A stretch of DNA of 64,000 nucleotides from JBEBVQ01 sp964527735 (GCA_964527735.1 CAZGPG010000006.1:86571-150570), one strand, 5' to 3'. Positions 53,412 through 62,623 are shown, counted from the first letter of the stretch. Numbers and translations are program-made. The notes: a model not told the origin generated them from the letters alone.

Positions 53412-54446
53412 ATGAAAAAAATATTATTCGGCGTGGGGGCTTTGATGATGGCAGGTGCAGTACAGGCTCAGGATGTGCACTTTACGCAATATTTTACATC
53501 ACCGCTCACATTAAATCCCGCACTGACCGGCCTTACCCGCTGTGATCTTCGTATGGCAGCCAACTATCGTTCCCAATGGGGAAGCGTTTCCCCGCATCCA
53601 TATGTAACAGGAACGGTTTCATACGATATGGCTACGCTGAAAGGCAGCCTTCCTGAAGGGGACGCTCTGGGTATAGGTCTGCTGGGCCTGTTCGACAAAT
53701 CGGGATCCGGTGCATTACAAAATACAACTGTAGGTGTCTCGCTGGCATACCACAAGTCTTTCGGACGTGAAAAACAAAATACCATCTCACTTGGCGTACA
53801 GGGATACCTGGTTCAAAAAAGTATTGATTTCAACAAACTTACTTTCGAAGATCAGTTTGACCCGTCTACCGGCACTACCATCAATGTTACCGGTGAAACC
53901 TTCAGCAATGCAGATCTCACCTACCCGGATTTCAATGCCGGTATTATGTACACCGGCAGGCTGAATGATTATTCAACAGCTTATGTAGGTGTTTCCTATT
54001 ATCATATTGCCGAACCTACGGAAACGTTCCTGGGCGGCAACCATACCATTGCTCCGCGTATCAGTGCCACGCTGGGCGGCTCTTTCGACCTGAACGAAAA
54101 TCTGGTATTATATACCAGCGGCCTCTACCAGCAACAAGCCAAAGCATCGGAACTTGTAGTGGGCGCCGCTGCCGGTTTTGTACTGAATCCCGGATATGAC
54201 GAAGAGTTTTCTCAGAAAACCGTGCTTTACCTGGGGTCCTGGTATCGTTACGGAGATGCGCTTTGCCCGTATATCGGCTTCGAATGGTCTAAAATGCAGT
54301 TAGGCATCAGCTATGACGCCAACCTGTCTAAATTCACCGCTGCAACACAAGGCCAGGGCGCTTACGAAATATCGCTCATTTTCAACGGCTGCATTAACCC
54401 GCGTGTAGCATCTCCGAAATACAACTTCGCCTGTCCGAAGTTCTGA
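53412..54446 (+). CDS. PorP/SprF family T9SS-associated membrane protein
   Basis: A 344-residue outer-membrane protein with signal peptide (MKKILFGVGALMMAGAVQAQ) and the family opening DVHFTQYFTSPLTLNPALTG. The rest alternates beta strands typical of this barrel family. SprF-like proteins help secrete or anchor giant T9SS adhesins and usually adjoin the adhesin gene; here none is adjacent, although a PKD giant lies 9 kb away and carries the other (type A) sorting domain. A strong terminator follows. Confidence 0.9.
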   Translation: MKKILFGVGALMMAGAVQAQDVHFTQYFTSPLTLNPALTGLTRCDLRMAANYRSQWGSVSPHPYVTGTVSYDMATLKGSLPEGDALGIGLLGLFDKSGSGALQNTTVGVSLAYHKSFGREKQNTISLGVQGYLVQKSIDFNKLTFEDQFDPSTGTTINVTGETFSNADLTYPDFNAGIMYTGRLNDYSTAYVGVSYYHIAEPTETFLGGNHTIAPRISATLGGSFDLNENLVLYTSGLYQQQAKASELVVGAAAGFVLNPGYDEEFSQKTVLYLGSWYRYGDALCPYIGFEWSKMQLGISYDANLSKFTAATQGQGAYEISLIFNGCINPRVASPKYNFACPKF

Positions 54447-54480
54447 TCCGGAAACAAAACAGATACAACCATATAAAAAG

Positions 54481-54504
54481 ACCGCCTGCAAGGGCGGTTT
54501 TTTT
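54481..54504 (+). terminator. Terminator of the PorP/SprF gene
   Basis: ACCGCC-TGCAAG-GGCGGT followed by a run of seven T. Perfect 6-base stem, 35 bases after the stop. Confidence 0.92.
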
Positions 54505-54657
54505 GTCCATATCCGGTCCGGCACATGGCTTTCGTCCGGGCTAATCCCCCCATCCGGACCTACGAACAACCATCGTTAATTTTTTATTAAAAAAATGCGT
54601 CAACATGGATTGTAATTTACAACAATCGTTTTAATTTCGCCCCCAAATGATTTTCAC

Positions 54658-55905
54658 ATGAAATACATACACATCTTTCTTTTTTTGGGCATACTATCAG
54701 GGGTTGGATCCTGTAAGAATAAGGACAAGGACATTACTCCAAAAGATCAGGCAGTATTGGATGAGACCATACCTGCCACTATCCCCCATATTTATATTAA
54801 TATCGAAGGGGATCAGGAAGTGGTATCAAAAGATGACTACCTGAATGCAACGATATCAATAACAGGAAACGGATATCCGGTAATCGGAGGTGGGAGCGGA
54901 GATTTCGAAACAGCGAGTACTCGTATCAAAGGTCGTGGCAACAGCACTTGGGGGAAACCCAAAAAGCCTTACCGGCTGAAATTAGATAACACGGCTTCCA
55001 TATTGGGCCTTCATCCGGCCAAGGATTGGGTGTTGCTGGCCAATTATCAGGATTATACATTGATGACAAATGCGGTGGCTATGAAAGCGGGTCAACAGCT
55101 CGGATTGCCTTATACAAACACAATCATTCCGGTCGATCTGACCATCAACGGCCAATACCGGGGCAGTTATAACCTGACCCAACAAATAGAAGCAAAAGAA
55201 GGGCGGGTAGATATCGGAGACGATGGTGTACTGTTGGAACTCGACAACCATTTTGATGAGGATTTCCAGTTCAAATCAAAAGGCACCCAACTTCCTGTGA
55301 TGATAAAAAATCCGGACATTACTTCTGATGCTCAATTCAATACCATTAAAAATGAATTTGAAGCATTCGAGGAGCTGCTTTTTGCCGCAAATTTCCCCGA
55401 CAATGGATATGGCAATTTCATTGACAAGAAGCAAGTGGTTAATTATCTGATTGTAAACAATCTTGTAGGTAATCTGGAGATCAATCATCCGAAAAGCGTG
55501 TATATCCATAAAAAAGCCGGCGGCCTGTATACAATGGGGCCTATATGGGATTTCGACTGGGCATACGGCATCAGCGAATCGGTGCGCACTTACTTCCATC
55601 GCCCGAATGTGGATCTTTTGGATGAACGTGACGACAGAATAGGCGCCCGTTTTCTTGCAAGGTTCATGAAAGATCCTGAAATAAAATCGCTTTATAAGCA
55701 ACAATGGGCCGAGTACAGAAGTGCTCATTTTGATAATCTGCTTCAATATATTGAAGAATATGCGGCTCGTATCCGCGAGTCACAAAAGAAGGATTATGAA
55801 ATCTGGCAATTGGGCACAAACAATCTGCCTCAATATAAGGACGATATGAAGAACTATCTGCGCAAACGTGCAAACCATATTGATTCTTACGTCCAGGCCC
55901 TGTAA
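54658..55905 (+). CDS. CotH-kinase-family lipoprotein
   Basis: A 415-residue lipoprotein (MKYIHIFLFLGILSGVGSC signal and lipobox) with a CotH domain. RIKGRGNSTWGKPKKPYRLK is the characteristic phosphate-binding region, WVLLANYQDYTLMTNAVA follows, and IWDFDWAYG is the metal-binding DFD-type motif. CotH proteins are atypical kinases; the best known phosphorylates spore coat proteins, while bacterial secreted ones often act at the cell surface. The substrate here is unknown. It is a single gene ending in a strong terminator. Confidence 0.9.
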   Translation: MKYIHIFLFLGILSGVGSCKNKDKDITPKDQAVLDETIPATIPHIYINIEGDQEVVSKDDYLNATISITGNGYPVIGGGSGDFETASTRIKGRGNSTWGKPKKPYRLKLDNTASILGLHPAKDWVLLANYQDYTLMTNAVAMKAGQQLGLPYTNTIIPVDLTINGQYRGSYNLTQQIEAKEGRVDIGDDGVLLELDNHFDEDFQFKSKGTQLPVMIKNPDITSDAQFNTIKNEFEAFEELLFAANFPDNGYGNFIDKKQVVNYLIVNNLVGNLEINHPKSVYIHKKAGGLYTMGPIWDFDWAYGISESVRTYFHRPNVDLLDERDDRIGARFLARFMKDPEIKSLYKQQWAEYRSAHFDNLLQYIEEYAARIRESQKKDYEIWQLGTNNLPQYKDDMKNYLRKRANHIDSYVQAL

Positions 55906-55939
55906 TCAGTATCCCAATCTTTAGAGCGTAAAACATCAT

Positions 55940-55977
55940 AAAGAGGCTGTCAAAACAATTCTGACAGCCTCTTTTTT
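55940..55977 (+). terminator. Terminator of the CotH gene
   Basis: AAAGAGGCTGTCA pairs with TGACAGCCTCTTT around a 9-base loop, followed by T's. Perfect 13-base stem, 35 bases after the stop. A T-rich/A-rich flank on both sides could also serve the opposite strand. Confidence 0.92.
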
Positions 55978-56069
55978 TATGCTGTTGTTTCTGCAGTGAG
56001 CCTGGAGAACCTAAGAAAATGGCAGATCCGGCTTTAAAAGGAATGGCCCATCATTTGTAATCCAATATA

Positions 56070-56666
56070 TCATCCCCGGCTCACAAAACGGTTGTCCCTG
56101 ATATAGAAACGGTAAGGCCGCGCTGCATCGGCGCCTGCATAATCCACACCAATCCGGGGTGTCGTTATGATGTCTCTATGGGACACCTGTATACCCCGGT
56201 CCTCTATATACAATAACGGTCCCTGCAGCGACGATCCGGTATGCAGCGTAAGAATCCCCATAGCGGCCGACAATGCACCGGGCCCGGCAGTCAATGTACG
56301 CTGCAGCGAAGACTTTCCTCTCCGCTGCAACATATGATCAATCCCTTCCAATGGCTCAATACCGCGGACCAGTACGGCATGCGGCACATCCTGCCCGTTT
56401 GTAACCACATTAAACAAATGGTGAATCCCGTAACAGAGGTATACATAAGCTGCACCTCCCGGCCTGTACATAACTTCCGTACGACGGGTGCGACGGTTAT
56501 TCCAGGCATGGGAAGCCTTGTCACCGGCGCCGGCATACGCCTCCGTTTCCGTGATCATGCCGGCAGTATAGCATCCTTCAAGCTCAGTAACCAGTACCTT
56601 GCCCAACAGTTCTTTTGCTATCCGCACCACATCTTCACGCATATAAAAAGAAGCAGGAAGGATCAT
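56070..56666 (-). CDS. mpg: DNA-3-methyladenine glycosylase (AAG/MPG family)
   Basis: Base-excision repair enzyme that removes alkylated purines. ELLGKVLVTELEG, ITETEAYAGAGDKASHAWNN (containing the catalytic Glu region), GGAAYVYLCYGIHHLFNVV and TAGPGALSAAMGI are family blocks. From ATG 56666 (MILPASFYMREDVVRIAK) the length is 198 residues, typical for bacteria. It is divergent from the methyltransferase gene with a 52-base gap. Confidence 0.94.
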   Translation of the reverse strand: MILPASFYMREDVVRIAKELLGKVLVTELEGCYTAGMITETEAYAGAGDKASHAWNNRRTRRTEVMYRPGGAAYVYLCYGIHHLFNVVTNGQDVPHAVLVRGIEPLEGIDHMLQRRGKSSLQRTLTAGPGALSAAMGILTLHTGSSLQGPLLYIEDRGIQVSHRDIITTPRIGVDYAGADAARPYRFYIRDNRFVSRG

Positions 56667-56718
56667 GATTATTAAAATTTTGTGGTAAAGTTGCAATCAT
56701 TTCTACACTTTTGCATGT

Positions 56719-57426
56719 ATGCAGCAGCAAGGCACTATATACCTGATTCCGGTACCCCTGGCGGCGGATGCCCTTCATACCCTTTCGCCGGAGGTTGTCA
56801 CCGTCACAGCCGGATTGCAATATTATTTTGCAGAAAACACCCGTACAGCCAGGCGTTTCCTGAGATCGCTCCATCCTACCATGGAAATCGAACCGATCAT
56901 ATTTTCGGAAATAGACAAAAATACCGGGCCGGATGTACCACTGCTCACCAGATGGCTGAAAGACGGGAAAAAGATCGGCATCCTCAGCGAAGCCGGTTGC
57001 CCGGGCATTGCAGACCCGGGGGCGGAGCTCGTTGCAGTAGCACATAAAGCGGGAGCCACTGTTGTGCCGCTCACCGGGCCAAGCTCACTGATACTGGCGC
57101 TGATGGCTTCGGGACTAAACGGGCAGAGCTTTTGCTTTAACGGATACCTGCCTGTGAAAGAACCGGAACGCAGCAAAAGAATAAAAGCGTTGGAAGCCCT
57201 TTCACAAAAAGAAAATCAGACACAGCTATTTATCGAAACTCCCTACCGCAACAATCGCCTGCTCGAAGACCTGCTGCGGAACTGCCGGGATAATACCCTG
57301 CTGTGCATCGCACAAAACATAACCGCACCCGATGCATCTATCCGTACCCTCCGCATCGCCGACTGGAAGCAGCAAAAACCACTGCCGGGGAAATCACCGG
57401 CTGTTTTTCTGCTGCTGGCTCAATAA
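56719..57426 (+). CDS. RsmI-like SAM-dependent methyltransferase
   Basis: A 235-residue member of the tetrapyrrole methylase superfamily, close to RsmI, which 2'-O-methylates C1402 of 16S rRNA. GTIYLIPVPLA opens the fold, ILSEAGCPGIADPGAELV is the SAM-binding block, and VPLTGPSSLILALMASGLNGQ and FIETPYRNN follow. The GTIYLIPVPLA form (rather than GTLYLVATPIGN) suggests the second, Bacteroidota-specific paralogue rather than RsmI itself. Its last 7 bases overlap the end of a convergent gene. Confidence 0.88.
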   Translation: MQQQGTIYLIPVPLAADALHTLSPEVVTVTAGLQYYFAENTRTARRFLRSLHPTMEIEPIIFSEIDKNTGPDVPLLTRWLKDGKKIGILSEAGCPGIADPGAELVAVAHKAGATVVPLTGPSSLILALMASGLNGQSFCFNGYLPVKEPERSKRIKALEALSQKENQTQLFIETPYRNNRLLEDLLRNCRDNTLLCIAQNITAPDASIRTLRIADWKQQKPLPGKSPAVFLLLAQ

Positions 57427-57827
57427 TCCCTGTCCTTCTCACGCACGTTATCCACCCTGTCAACTATATACTGGCCGGGTTCGGTGTTAATAGCATTATA
57501 ATTATCGCCCCGCCATATCAGGTGGCGCTTATATTGCCGGTAATGCAGCTTCACCACTTTTCCGATGCTTTTTTCCAGCGTATCCGCAATCGCCTCATCG
57601 GTGACGCTGAAGTAGAAATAATGCGCATTCAGACTGCCCTTCCGCACGCCAAAACCTGTCTGCACCATTTCTCCTTCGTAGGTTTTGAATATATCGCCTT
57701 TTCTGGAGAATTTCTGCAGCTCTCCTTCCCGGAACCCATCGCCATATACCTTGTAATAATACCAGTAGATGTATAACGCTATAGCTGCAACCAGCAGTAC
57801 TGTTCCGAAAACAAGGATCTTTTTCAT
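57420..57827 (-). CDS. Membrane-anchored protein, unknown function
   Basis: A 135-residue protein with an N-terminal helix (MKKILVFGTVLLVAAIALYI, then YWYYYK) and a small soluble domain outside the membrane. The GDGFREGELQKFSRKGD segment and KTYEGEMVQTGFG are conserved-looking blocks that I recognise only from other Bacteroidota hypothetical proteins. It converges with the methyltransferase gene, sharing 7 bases at the stops, and follows acs on the same strand after 55 bases. Confidence 0.72.
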   Translation of the reverse strand: MKKILVFGTVLLVAAIALYIYWYYYKVYGDGFREGELQKFSRKGDIFKTYEGEMVQTGFGVRKGSLNAHYFYFSVTDEAIADTLEKSIGKVVKLHYRQYKRHLIWRGDNYNAINTEPGQYIVDRVDNVREKDRDY

Positions 57828-57882
57828 AAAGGGATATTCATTGTACGAATATACAAAATCACACGCAAGGTCTCTACGGGGA

Positions 57883-59796
57883 TCAAATCCGCCTGTTCCT
57901 TATTTCATCCACCACACCTGAATCCAGCAGGGCTGATGTATCCCCCAGGTTTTCCATTTCCCCTTCTGCGATCTTTCGGAGGATACGCCGCATGATCTTG
58001 CCGCTCCGTGTCTTGGGCAGATCGGATACGAACTGGATCTTATCCGGTTTGGCGATCGGCCCGATGATCCTTGATACCGTTTGCAGGATATCCTGGCGTG
58101 TAAGCTCCTCATCACCATGATGCCCTTCGTGTATCACATAAGCATAAATCCCCTGGCCTTTCACATCGTGCGGGTAACCTACTACAGCGCTTTCCACTAC
58201 GCCGGCATGCATATTGATCGCATTCTCCACCTCAGCAGTACCGATCCGGTGGCCGCTTACATTCAGCACATCGTCTACGCGCCCGGTGATACGGTATAGC
58301 CCATCCTGATCCCGGTAACATCCATCACCGGTAAAATACAGATTTTCGTACGTTGCGAAATAAGTGGTACGGCAGCGTTCGTGATCGCCATAAGTAGTCC
58401 GTATTATACCGGGCCAGGGGAAGCGTATACACAAGTTACCGGACACGTCATTCCCTTTTATTTCCTCGCCGTTTTCGTCTACCAGCACCGGTTGTACGCC
58501 GGGCAAAGGCAATGTGGCATATCCCGGCTTGGAGGGCGTTACACCTGCCAGACCGGAGATCATGATGCCCCCGGTTTCTGTCTGCCACCAGGTATCCACC
58601 ACGGGGCACCTGTCTTTCCCGATATGCTTCGCATACCAATGCCATGCTTCTTCATTGATCGGCTCACCGACCGACCCCAGCACTTTAAGACTATCCAGAC
58701 TATGCGTCTGAACGGGTTCCGTTCCATAACTCATAAGGCTGCGGATAGCCGTGGGCGCCGTGTAAAGAATATTGATCGCATGCTTATCCACAATATCCCA
58801 GAAGCGACCGGCATCCGGCCAGGTGGGTACGCCTTCAAATATCAGCGATGTGGCGCCCGCGGCAAGCGGACCATACACAATATAGCTATGCCCGGTAATC
58901 CAGCCGATATCGGCTGTACAAAAATGGATATCCCCCGGCTCGTACTGAAACACGTTCACAAAAGAATAGGCCGTATAAACCATATAGCCTCCGCAGGTAT
59001 GCACCACTCCTTTGGGCTTGCCCGTGGAGCCGGATGTGTAAAGAATGAACAAAGGGTCTTCGGCATCCATCTCTTCCGCCGGGCAATCCGGGTTCCCCAT
59101 AGTCTCCACTTTTCTGATCTCGTCTTCCCACCATACATCGCGGCCTTTGATCATACTGACGGGGGTGCGTGTGCGCGTCAGTACGATTACCTTTTGCACA
59201 AAACGGCATTGCTCCAGGGCATCATCAATAACAGCTTTCAGCGTAATCTCTTTCTTTCCCCTGTAAGCGCCGTCACAAGTAATGATAAATGCGGCCTGCG
59301 CATCCTGCAGCCGGTCGGCGATGCTCCGGGCGCTGAACCCTCCGAAGATCACTGAATGTATCGCCCCGATCCGCGCGCAGGCAAGTACCGCAATGGCCAG
59401 CTCCGGCACCATACCCATATAGATACATACCCGGTCTCCTTTTTGAACGCCGTTATTCTTCAGCACATTGGCAAACTGCACCACCTTCTGATGCAGGTCC
59501 CGGTACGTAAGCACACGATGATGCTCTTCGGGGTCGTTCGGCTCCCAGATAATAGCAGGTTTATTGCCCAGCAATCCAAGATGCCTGTCGAGGCAGTTTT
59601 CCGTAATATTCAGCTTCCCTCCCGCGAACCATTTCACATCCGGCTCCCGGAAGTTCCATTCCAGCACGCTGTCCCAGCGTTTGCGCCAGTAGAAGCTCCC
59701 TGCGATCTCCGCCCAGAACCCTTCCGGGTCATCCACACTTTTCCGCCAGGCGGCGTCGTACGCTTCTTTTGTTTTAATCTTAAAAGGATAAGACAT
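57883..59796 (-). CDS. acs: Acetyl-CoA synthetase (AMP-forming)
   Basis: Converts acetate, ATP and CoA to acetyl-CoA via acetyl-AMP. YTSGSTGKPKGVVHTCGGY is the P-loop, WWQTETGGIM the adenylate core and LPKTRSGKIMRRILRKIA the C-terminal motif whose Lys is the regulatory acetylation site. The N-terminal ACS cap is present. The 637-residue length is typical. Upstream is the decayed BRO-family gene. No TAnnTTTG element is evident before it. Confidence 0.96.
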   Translation of the reverse strand: MSYPFKIKTKEAYDAAWRKSVDDPEGFWAEIAGSFYWRKRWDSVLEWNFREPDVKWFAGGKLNITENCLDRHLGLLGNKPAIIWEPNDPEEHHRVLTYRDLHQKVVQFANVLKNNGVQKGDRVCIYMGMVPELAIAVLACARIGAIHSVIFGGFSARSIADRLQDAQAAFIITCDGAYRGKKEITLKAVIDDALEQCRFVQKVIVLTRTRTPVSMIKGRDVWWEDEIRKVETMGNPDCPAEEMDAEDPLFILYTSGSTGKPKGVVHTCGGYMVYTAYSFVNVFQYEPGDIHFCTADIGWITGHSYIVYGPLAAGATSLIFEGVPTWPDAGRFWDIVDKHAINILYTAPTAIRSLMSYGTEPVQTHSLDSLKVLGSVGEPINEEAWHWYAKHIGKDRCPVVDTWWQTETGGIMISGLAGVTPSKPGYATLPLPGVQPVLVDENGEEIKGNDVSGNLCIRFPWPGIIRTTYGDHERCRTTYFATYENLYFTGDGCYRDQDGLYRITGRVDDVLNVSGHRIGTAEVENAINMHAGVVESAVVGYPHDVKGQGIYAYVIHEGHHGDEELTRQDILQTVSRIIGPIAKPDKIQFVSDLPKTRSGKIMRRILRKIAEGEMENLGDTSALLDSGVVDEIRNRRI

Positions 59797-59924
59797 AGGC
59801 TTCGGTATTTTTGATACGCATGTTTTGACAGTACATAGTTAATCATTTCCGGCCAACTATAAAACATCGGGAGAAGCGGAAAATTCCGTATACATTGTAC
59901 ACATATACCGACGCTTACTGAGAA

Positions 59925-60767
59925 TTATAAAGTGCTATTTTTTTCGGCTCTCAATGATTTTTCCGTCTTTGTTCCGGGTAAACAATTTTCCGGTGATACT
60001 ACTTTTTGCCCTGTTTCCGATTCCAAAGCTTTTCTGGCGTTTCCTGCGATCTTGCCACCCTGATGAGCCACCTTCTTGTTTTCCGCAAACCCTGTCGGAT
60101 TTTTCGTTTTTACGATAGCTATAGTGGATGCTTCACCGAGCATGGAGAATATTAGTTCGAGATCCGTCATGTGATCACGGAGATTCCGACTTTTCAGCCC
60201 TTTCACTTTTTTGTATTCGGCTGGTGTCAGCCCAAACGTTGCTTTGGAAATTTTTGCCGTCAGGATGGCGTATTCCACCTGTTCCTTTACGCCCCTGTTG
60301 CTCCATTCTCCTGTTAATTCTTCGCGGATGGCGATACTTCTCATCCGTTTCTCAACCCACTCGTCCGGGTAGCCCTTGAGTTTGTATAGCTCTCTTGTCC
60401 GTTGTGTGGCCAGCTCAGGATTTTCGATTTCTTCCAGCCTGTCCGAGCCGACCTATGCCAACCATAGCTTGAACGGCTCTGCTTGGGGAGATGGGATGGA
60501 CTGAATGATGCGCAGCACTCCCTGTGCATGGGCGCATCCCATTTTTTGCTTCCCACCGGGAGTGTCCACAGCAAGGGTAGGTACAATTTGTACCCACCCT
60601 TTGGCTAACTCTTCATCCCTTTATCTCATCCGTTTTATATATTGCTTGGGATCTTTGCTGTCCGTTAATACAGCTATAACATCCTCGACAACGAAATATC
60701 ATTTTTCATCCGCCTCATTCCATACGGTTCTTATCTGTTTGCTTTCAAAAAGTTTGACGCTGCTCAT
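59925..60767 (-). pseudogene. BRO-family (Bro-N) protein gene with three in-frame stops
   Basis: Reading from ATG 60767 (MSSVKLFESKQIRTVWNEAD) one frame gives a full-length Bro-N-type protein of 280 codons. It includes YFVVEDVIAVLTDSKDPKQY, KGWVQIVPTLAVDTPGGKQK, GVLRIIQSIPSPQAEPFK, YPDEWVEKRMRSIAIREE, EQVEYAILTAKISKATFGLT and NLRDHMTDLELIFSMLGE. It is broken by TGA at 60699-60701, TAA at 60621-60623 and TAG at 60453-60455, with no frameshift. Homologues expect Trp, Gln/Lys and Gln at these places. BRO proteins occur in phages and mobile islands, often as antirepressor or damage-response relatives. The C-terminal 139 residues from 60344 remain open but are unlikely to function. Confidence 0.85.
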
Positions 60768-60783
60768 ATCACTTCGATTTCAG

Positions 60784-60975
60784 GTAGTGTCCCAGTTTGG
60801 ATAAAGCATGCCTGATTTCGATTTATTGTATTTATTATAATAGCAGTATGGCTTCGACAAGCTCAGCCACCGTCCTTAGATGTCGGTGGCTGAGCTTGTC
60901 GAAGCCACTATCATTCCGGTAATGATTTTAGGATAACAACTCTAAACAGCCTAAATCCAAAAATGAGACACTGCC
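60784..60975. mobile_element. Possible MITE or IS-end remnant
   Basis: AGTGTCCCAGTTTGGAT near 60786-60802 is the imperfect inverse of ATCCAAAAATGAGACACT near 60955-60972 (TGTCCCAGTTTGGAT against TGTCTCATTTTTGGAT). The 190-base interval between these terminal repeats codes for nothing and contains the hairpin at 60849-60907. This fits a miniature inverted-repeat element or two joined IS ends. No target duplication was established. Confidence 0.45.
60849..60907. repeat. Perfect 24-bp inverted repeat
   Basis: Arms at 60849-60872 and 60884-60907 are perfect reverse complements (TGGCTTCGACAAGCTCAGCC at the left end) around an 11-base loop. Shorter relatives of GAGCCTGTCGAA occur near 3567 and 29848, so this is a dispersed palindromic element. 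No T-run follows, so it is not a standard terminator. Confidence 0.85.
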
Positions 60976-61263
60976 CGATTTTATCGTTTTACTTATTCTT
61001 CACCAATTTTGTATAATTTGTACCATTTCTAAAATGAAGATACAAAAAACTGATTAGCAAACAATTATAAAGGAGTGAATTTGTAGAAAAAGTAGATTGT
61101 ATAGTCTCATACATGGTGCTGGAAAGGCATATGTCTGCAGGCGGCATTTTCACTGCATTTTCATATCAATGATACCGTGCTGCCGGTGTTAACGGCGGAT
61201 GTGGAGATGCTGCAGGAAGAGGTGTTTTATTGCTTCGGAAGGGTGCTCATGGATTATGGGCAA

Positions 61264-61370
61264 TGTCTGAACTGTGATTCTTTTGATTTTTATGATGATT
61301 ATGATTGCCCATGTCACGCAAGCCATTCAATCATATAAATCATTTAATCACAAAAATCACAGTTCAGACA
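61264..61370. repeat. Long imperfect inverted repeat (TGTCTGAACTGTGATT)
   Basis: TGTCTGAACTGTGATT at 61264-61279 is the reverse complement of AATCACAGTTCAGACA at 61355-61370, and the AT-rich arms between them (TTTTATGATGATTATGATT against AATCATATAAATCATTTAAT) continue the pairing imperfectly. It lies in the 700-base accessory gap before the LRR genes. An unsupported short open frame (ending within this repeat) overlaps its left side; I see no recognisable gene in 60976-61470. Confidence 0.7.
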
Positions 61371-61470
61371 GTTGTAGGAAATCACTGATCCCACTCTATG
61401 AAAACCCGCGTGTCAGCCAGCCTCTTCTGTGTGCCGTGACGTATCTGTAATATCCGGGAAGTATTGTAGT

Positions 61471-62601
61471 TTAAAAACAATTCAGACGGAAAGGAGAGGT
61501 ATAATGGTAAGTCAGGCTATCCGTCCAGTTGGTCTTTGCCCACTCAACATCATCCACCTGGATACAATCAAAGTCACCTTCAATCCTAAAGTTTTTCATA
61601 TTACGGTTATTTCCGTTCTGTATATTTATCTTTCGGAAAGGATAGCGACTGATGTTCAGGGCTTTCAGAGCAGTATTTTTACTGAAATCCAATTGGCTGA
61701 GAAAATTGCTTCTTACTCTGAATTCTTCCAAATGAACCATGTTGTTCAGGTTTATGGAAAAATCGCAGTAGTAGGGACTGGTTTCGATCTTTATATATTT
61801 CAAGGCCGGATTATTATTTACTTTCACACTTTCGCGGTTGTTGTCATTATTACTCAACCCTGCCTCAAGATGGGTTAACGCCAGGCATCCGCTTACATCC
61901 AGGCGCTCCACACCCTTGGATATTACTTTCAAAGTTTCCAAGGTTCTATGACCACTCAGGTCTATAGACTTTTTATGAATTTCTGAATTTACAATTTCCA
62001 AATATTTCAACTTAGGCATAAGCGTCACGTTTACCTCAAGTGAAACCGTTTCCACAATTAAATATTCCAGGTTGGGCAAACTGAACCCTATACGTATTCC
62101 ATAATCTGAAATAACGTAATCCCAATTCGCCCTGCATATTAAATGCTTTAAAGAAGGGTGGCCGGCTATCCTGAAACCCGCGGTTCCAAACCTGTTATAA
62201 CTACAATCCAGGAACTCAAGATCAGGTAAAAAAAAGGTTTCTTCAAATCCGGTTCTCAAGTCCATCCAGCTTATCCGGTTATTACTGCAATTCAATATTT
62301 TCAGAGAAGAAAAATGTCTTATAACAGGATCGATATCTCTAATATCCCGGCTGGAAATATCAAGCTCGGTAACATGCTGAACTTTTGACTTCCAGATACT
62401 GCCATCCAAAACATCATCCAGACCCAAATCAATCAAAGCTATTTCCAGGTTTTCATCCTTCACCTCAATTTTCTCGTCAGCACCGGATCCGGCGCCTCCA
62501 TTGTTTTTAATATCGTTTTTAGTGACGTCTTTATCCTTGCTGCACGAAGTCCAAATGGCAACTGTACTGATAATAACCGCAAAAAGAATAATTCTATTCA
62601 T
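61471..62601 (-). CDS. Leucine-rich-repeat lipoprotein (second of a tandem pair)
   Basis: A 376-residue lipoprotein: signal peptide and lipobox (FAVIISTVAIWTSC), a Lys/Asp/Gly-rich linker to about residue 48, a capping segment LEIALIDLGLDDVLDGSI shared with its neighbour, and degenerate leucine-rich repeats (VTELDISSRDIRDID, LKILNCSNNRISWMDL, LEFLDCSYNRF). The later repeats are irregular. It begins 22 bases after the upstream LRR gene's stop and is presumably co-transcribed and derived from the same ancestor. Binding partner unknown. Confidence 0.82.
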   Translation of the reverse strand: MNRIILFAVIISTVAIWTSCSKDKDVTKNDIKNNGGAGSGADEKIEVKDENLEIALIDLGLDDVLDGSIWKSKVQHVTELDISSRDIRDIDPVIRHFSSLKILNCSNNRISWMDLRTGFEETFFLPDLEFLDCSYNRFGTAGFRIAGHPSLKHLICRANWDYVISDYGIRIGFSLPNLEYLIVETVSLEVNVTLMPKLKYLEIVNSEIHKKSIDLSGHRTLETLKVISKGVERLDVSGCLALTHLEAGLSNNDNNRESVKVNNNPALKYIKIETSPYYCDFSINLNNMVHLEEFRVRSNFLSQLDFSKNTALKALNISRYPFRKINIQNGNNRNMKNFRIEGDFDCIQVDDVEWAKTNWTDSLTYHYTSPFRLNCF

Positions 62602-62623
62602 ACCATATTTATTTTATAATATA

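Noticed and set aside
58381..59355. A 324-codon plus-strand open frame opposite acs
   Set aside because: It is the antisense of a well-conserved enzyme and shows no domain; GC-rich third positions readily open such frames.
60453..60701. Stop-codon reassignment or programmed readthrough in the BRO-family gene
   Set aside because: All three stop codons interrupt the frame, and neighbouring genes use TAA, TGA and TAG as ordinary stops.
61085..61330. A short plus-strand open frame containing VLTADVEMLQEEVFYCF
   Set aside because: It has no good start codon, ends inside a repeat and matches no family I know; it may be a gene fragment, but support is too thin to call.
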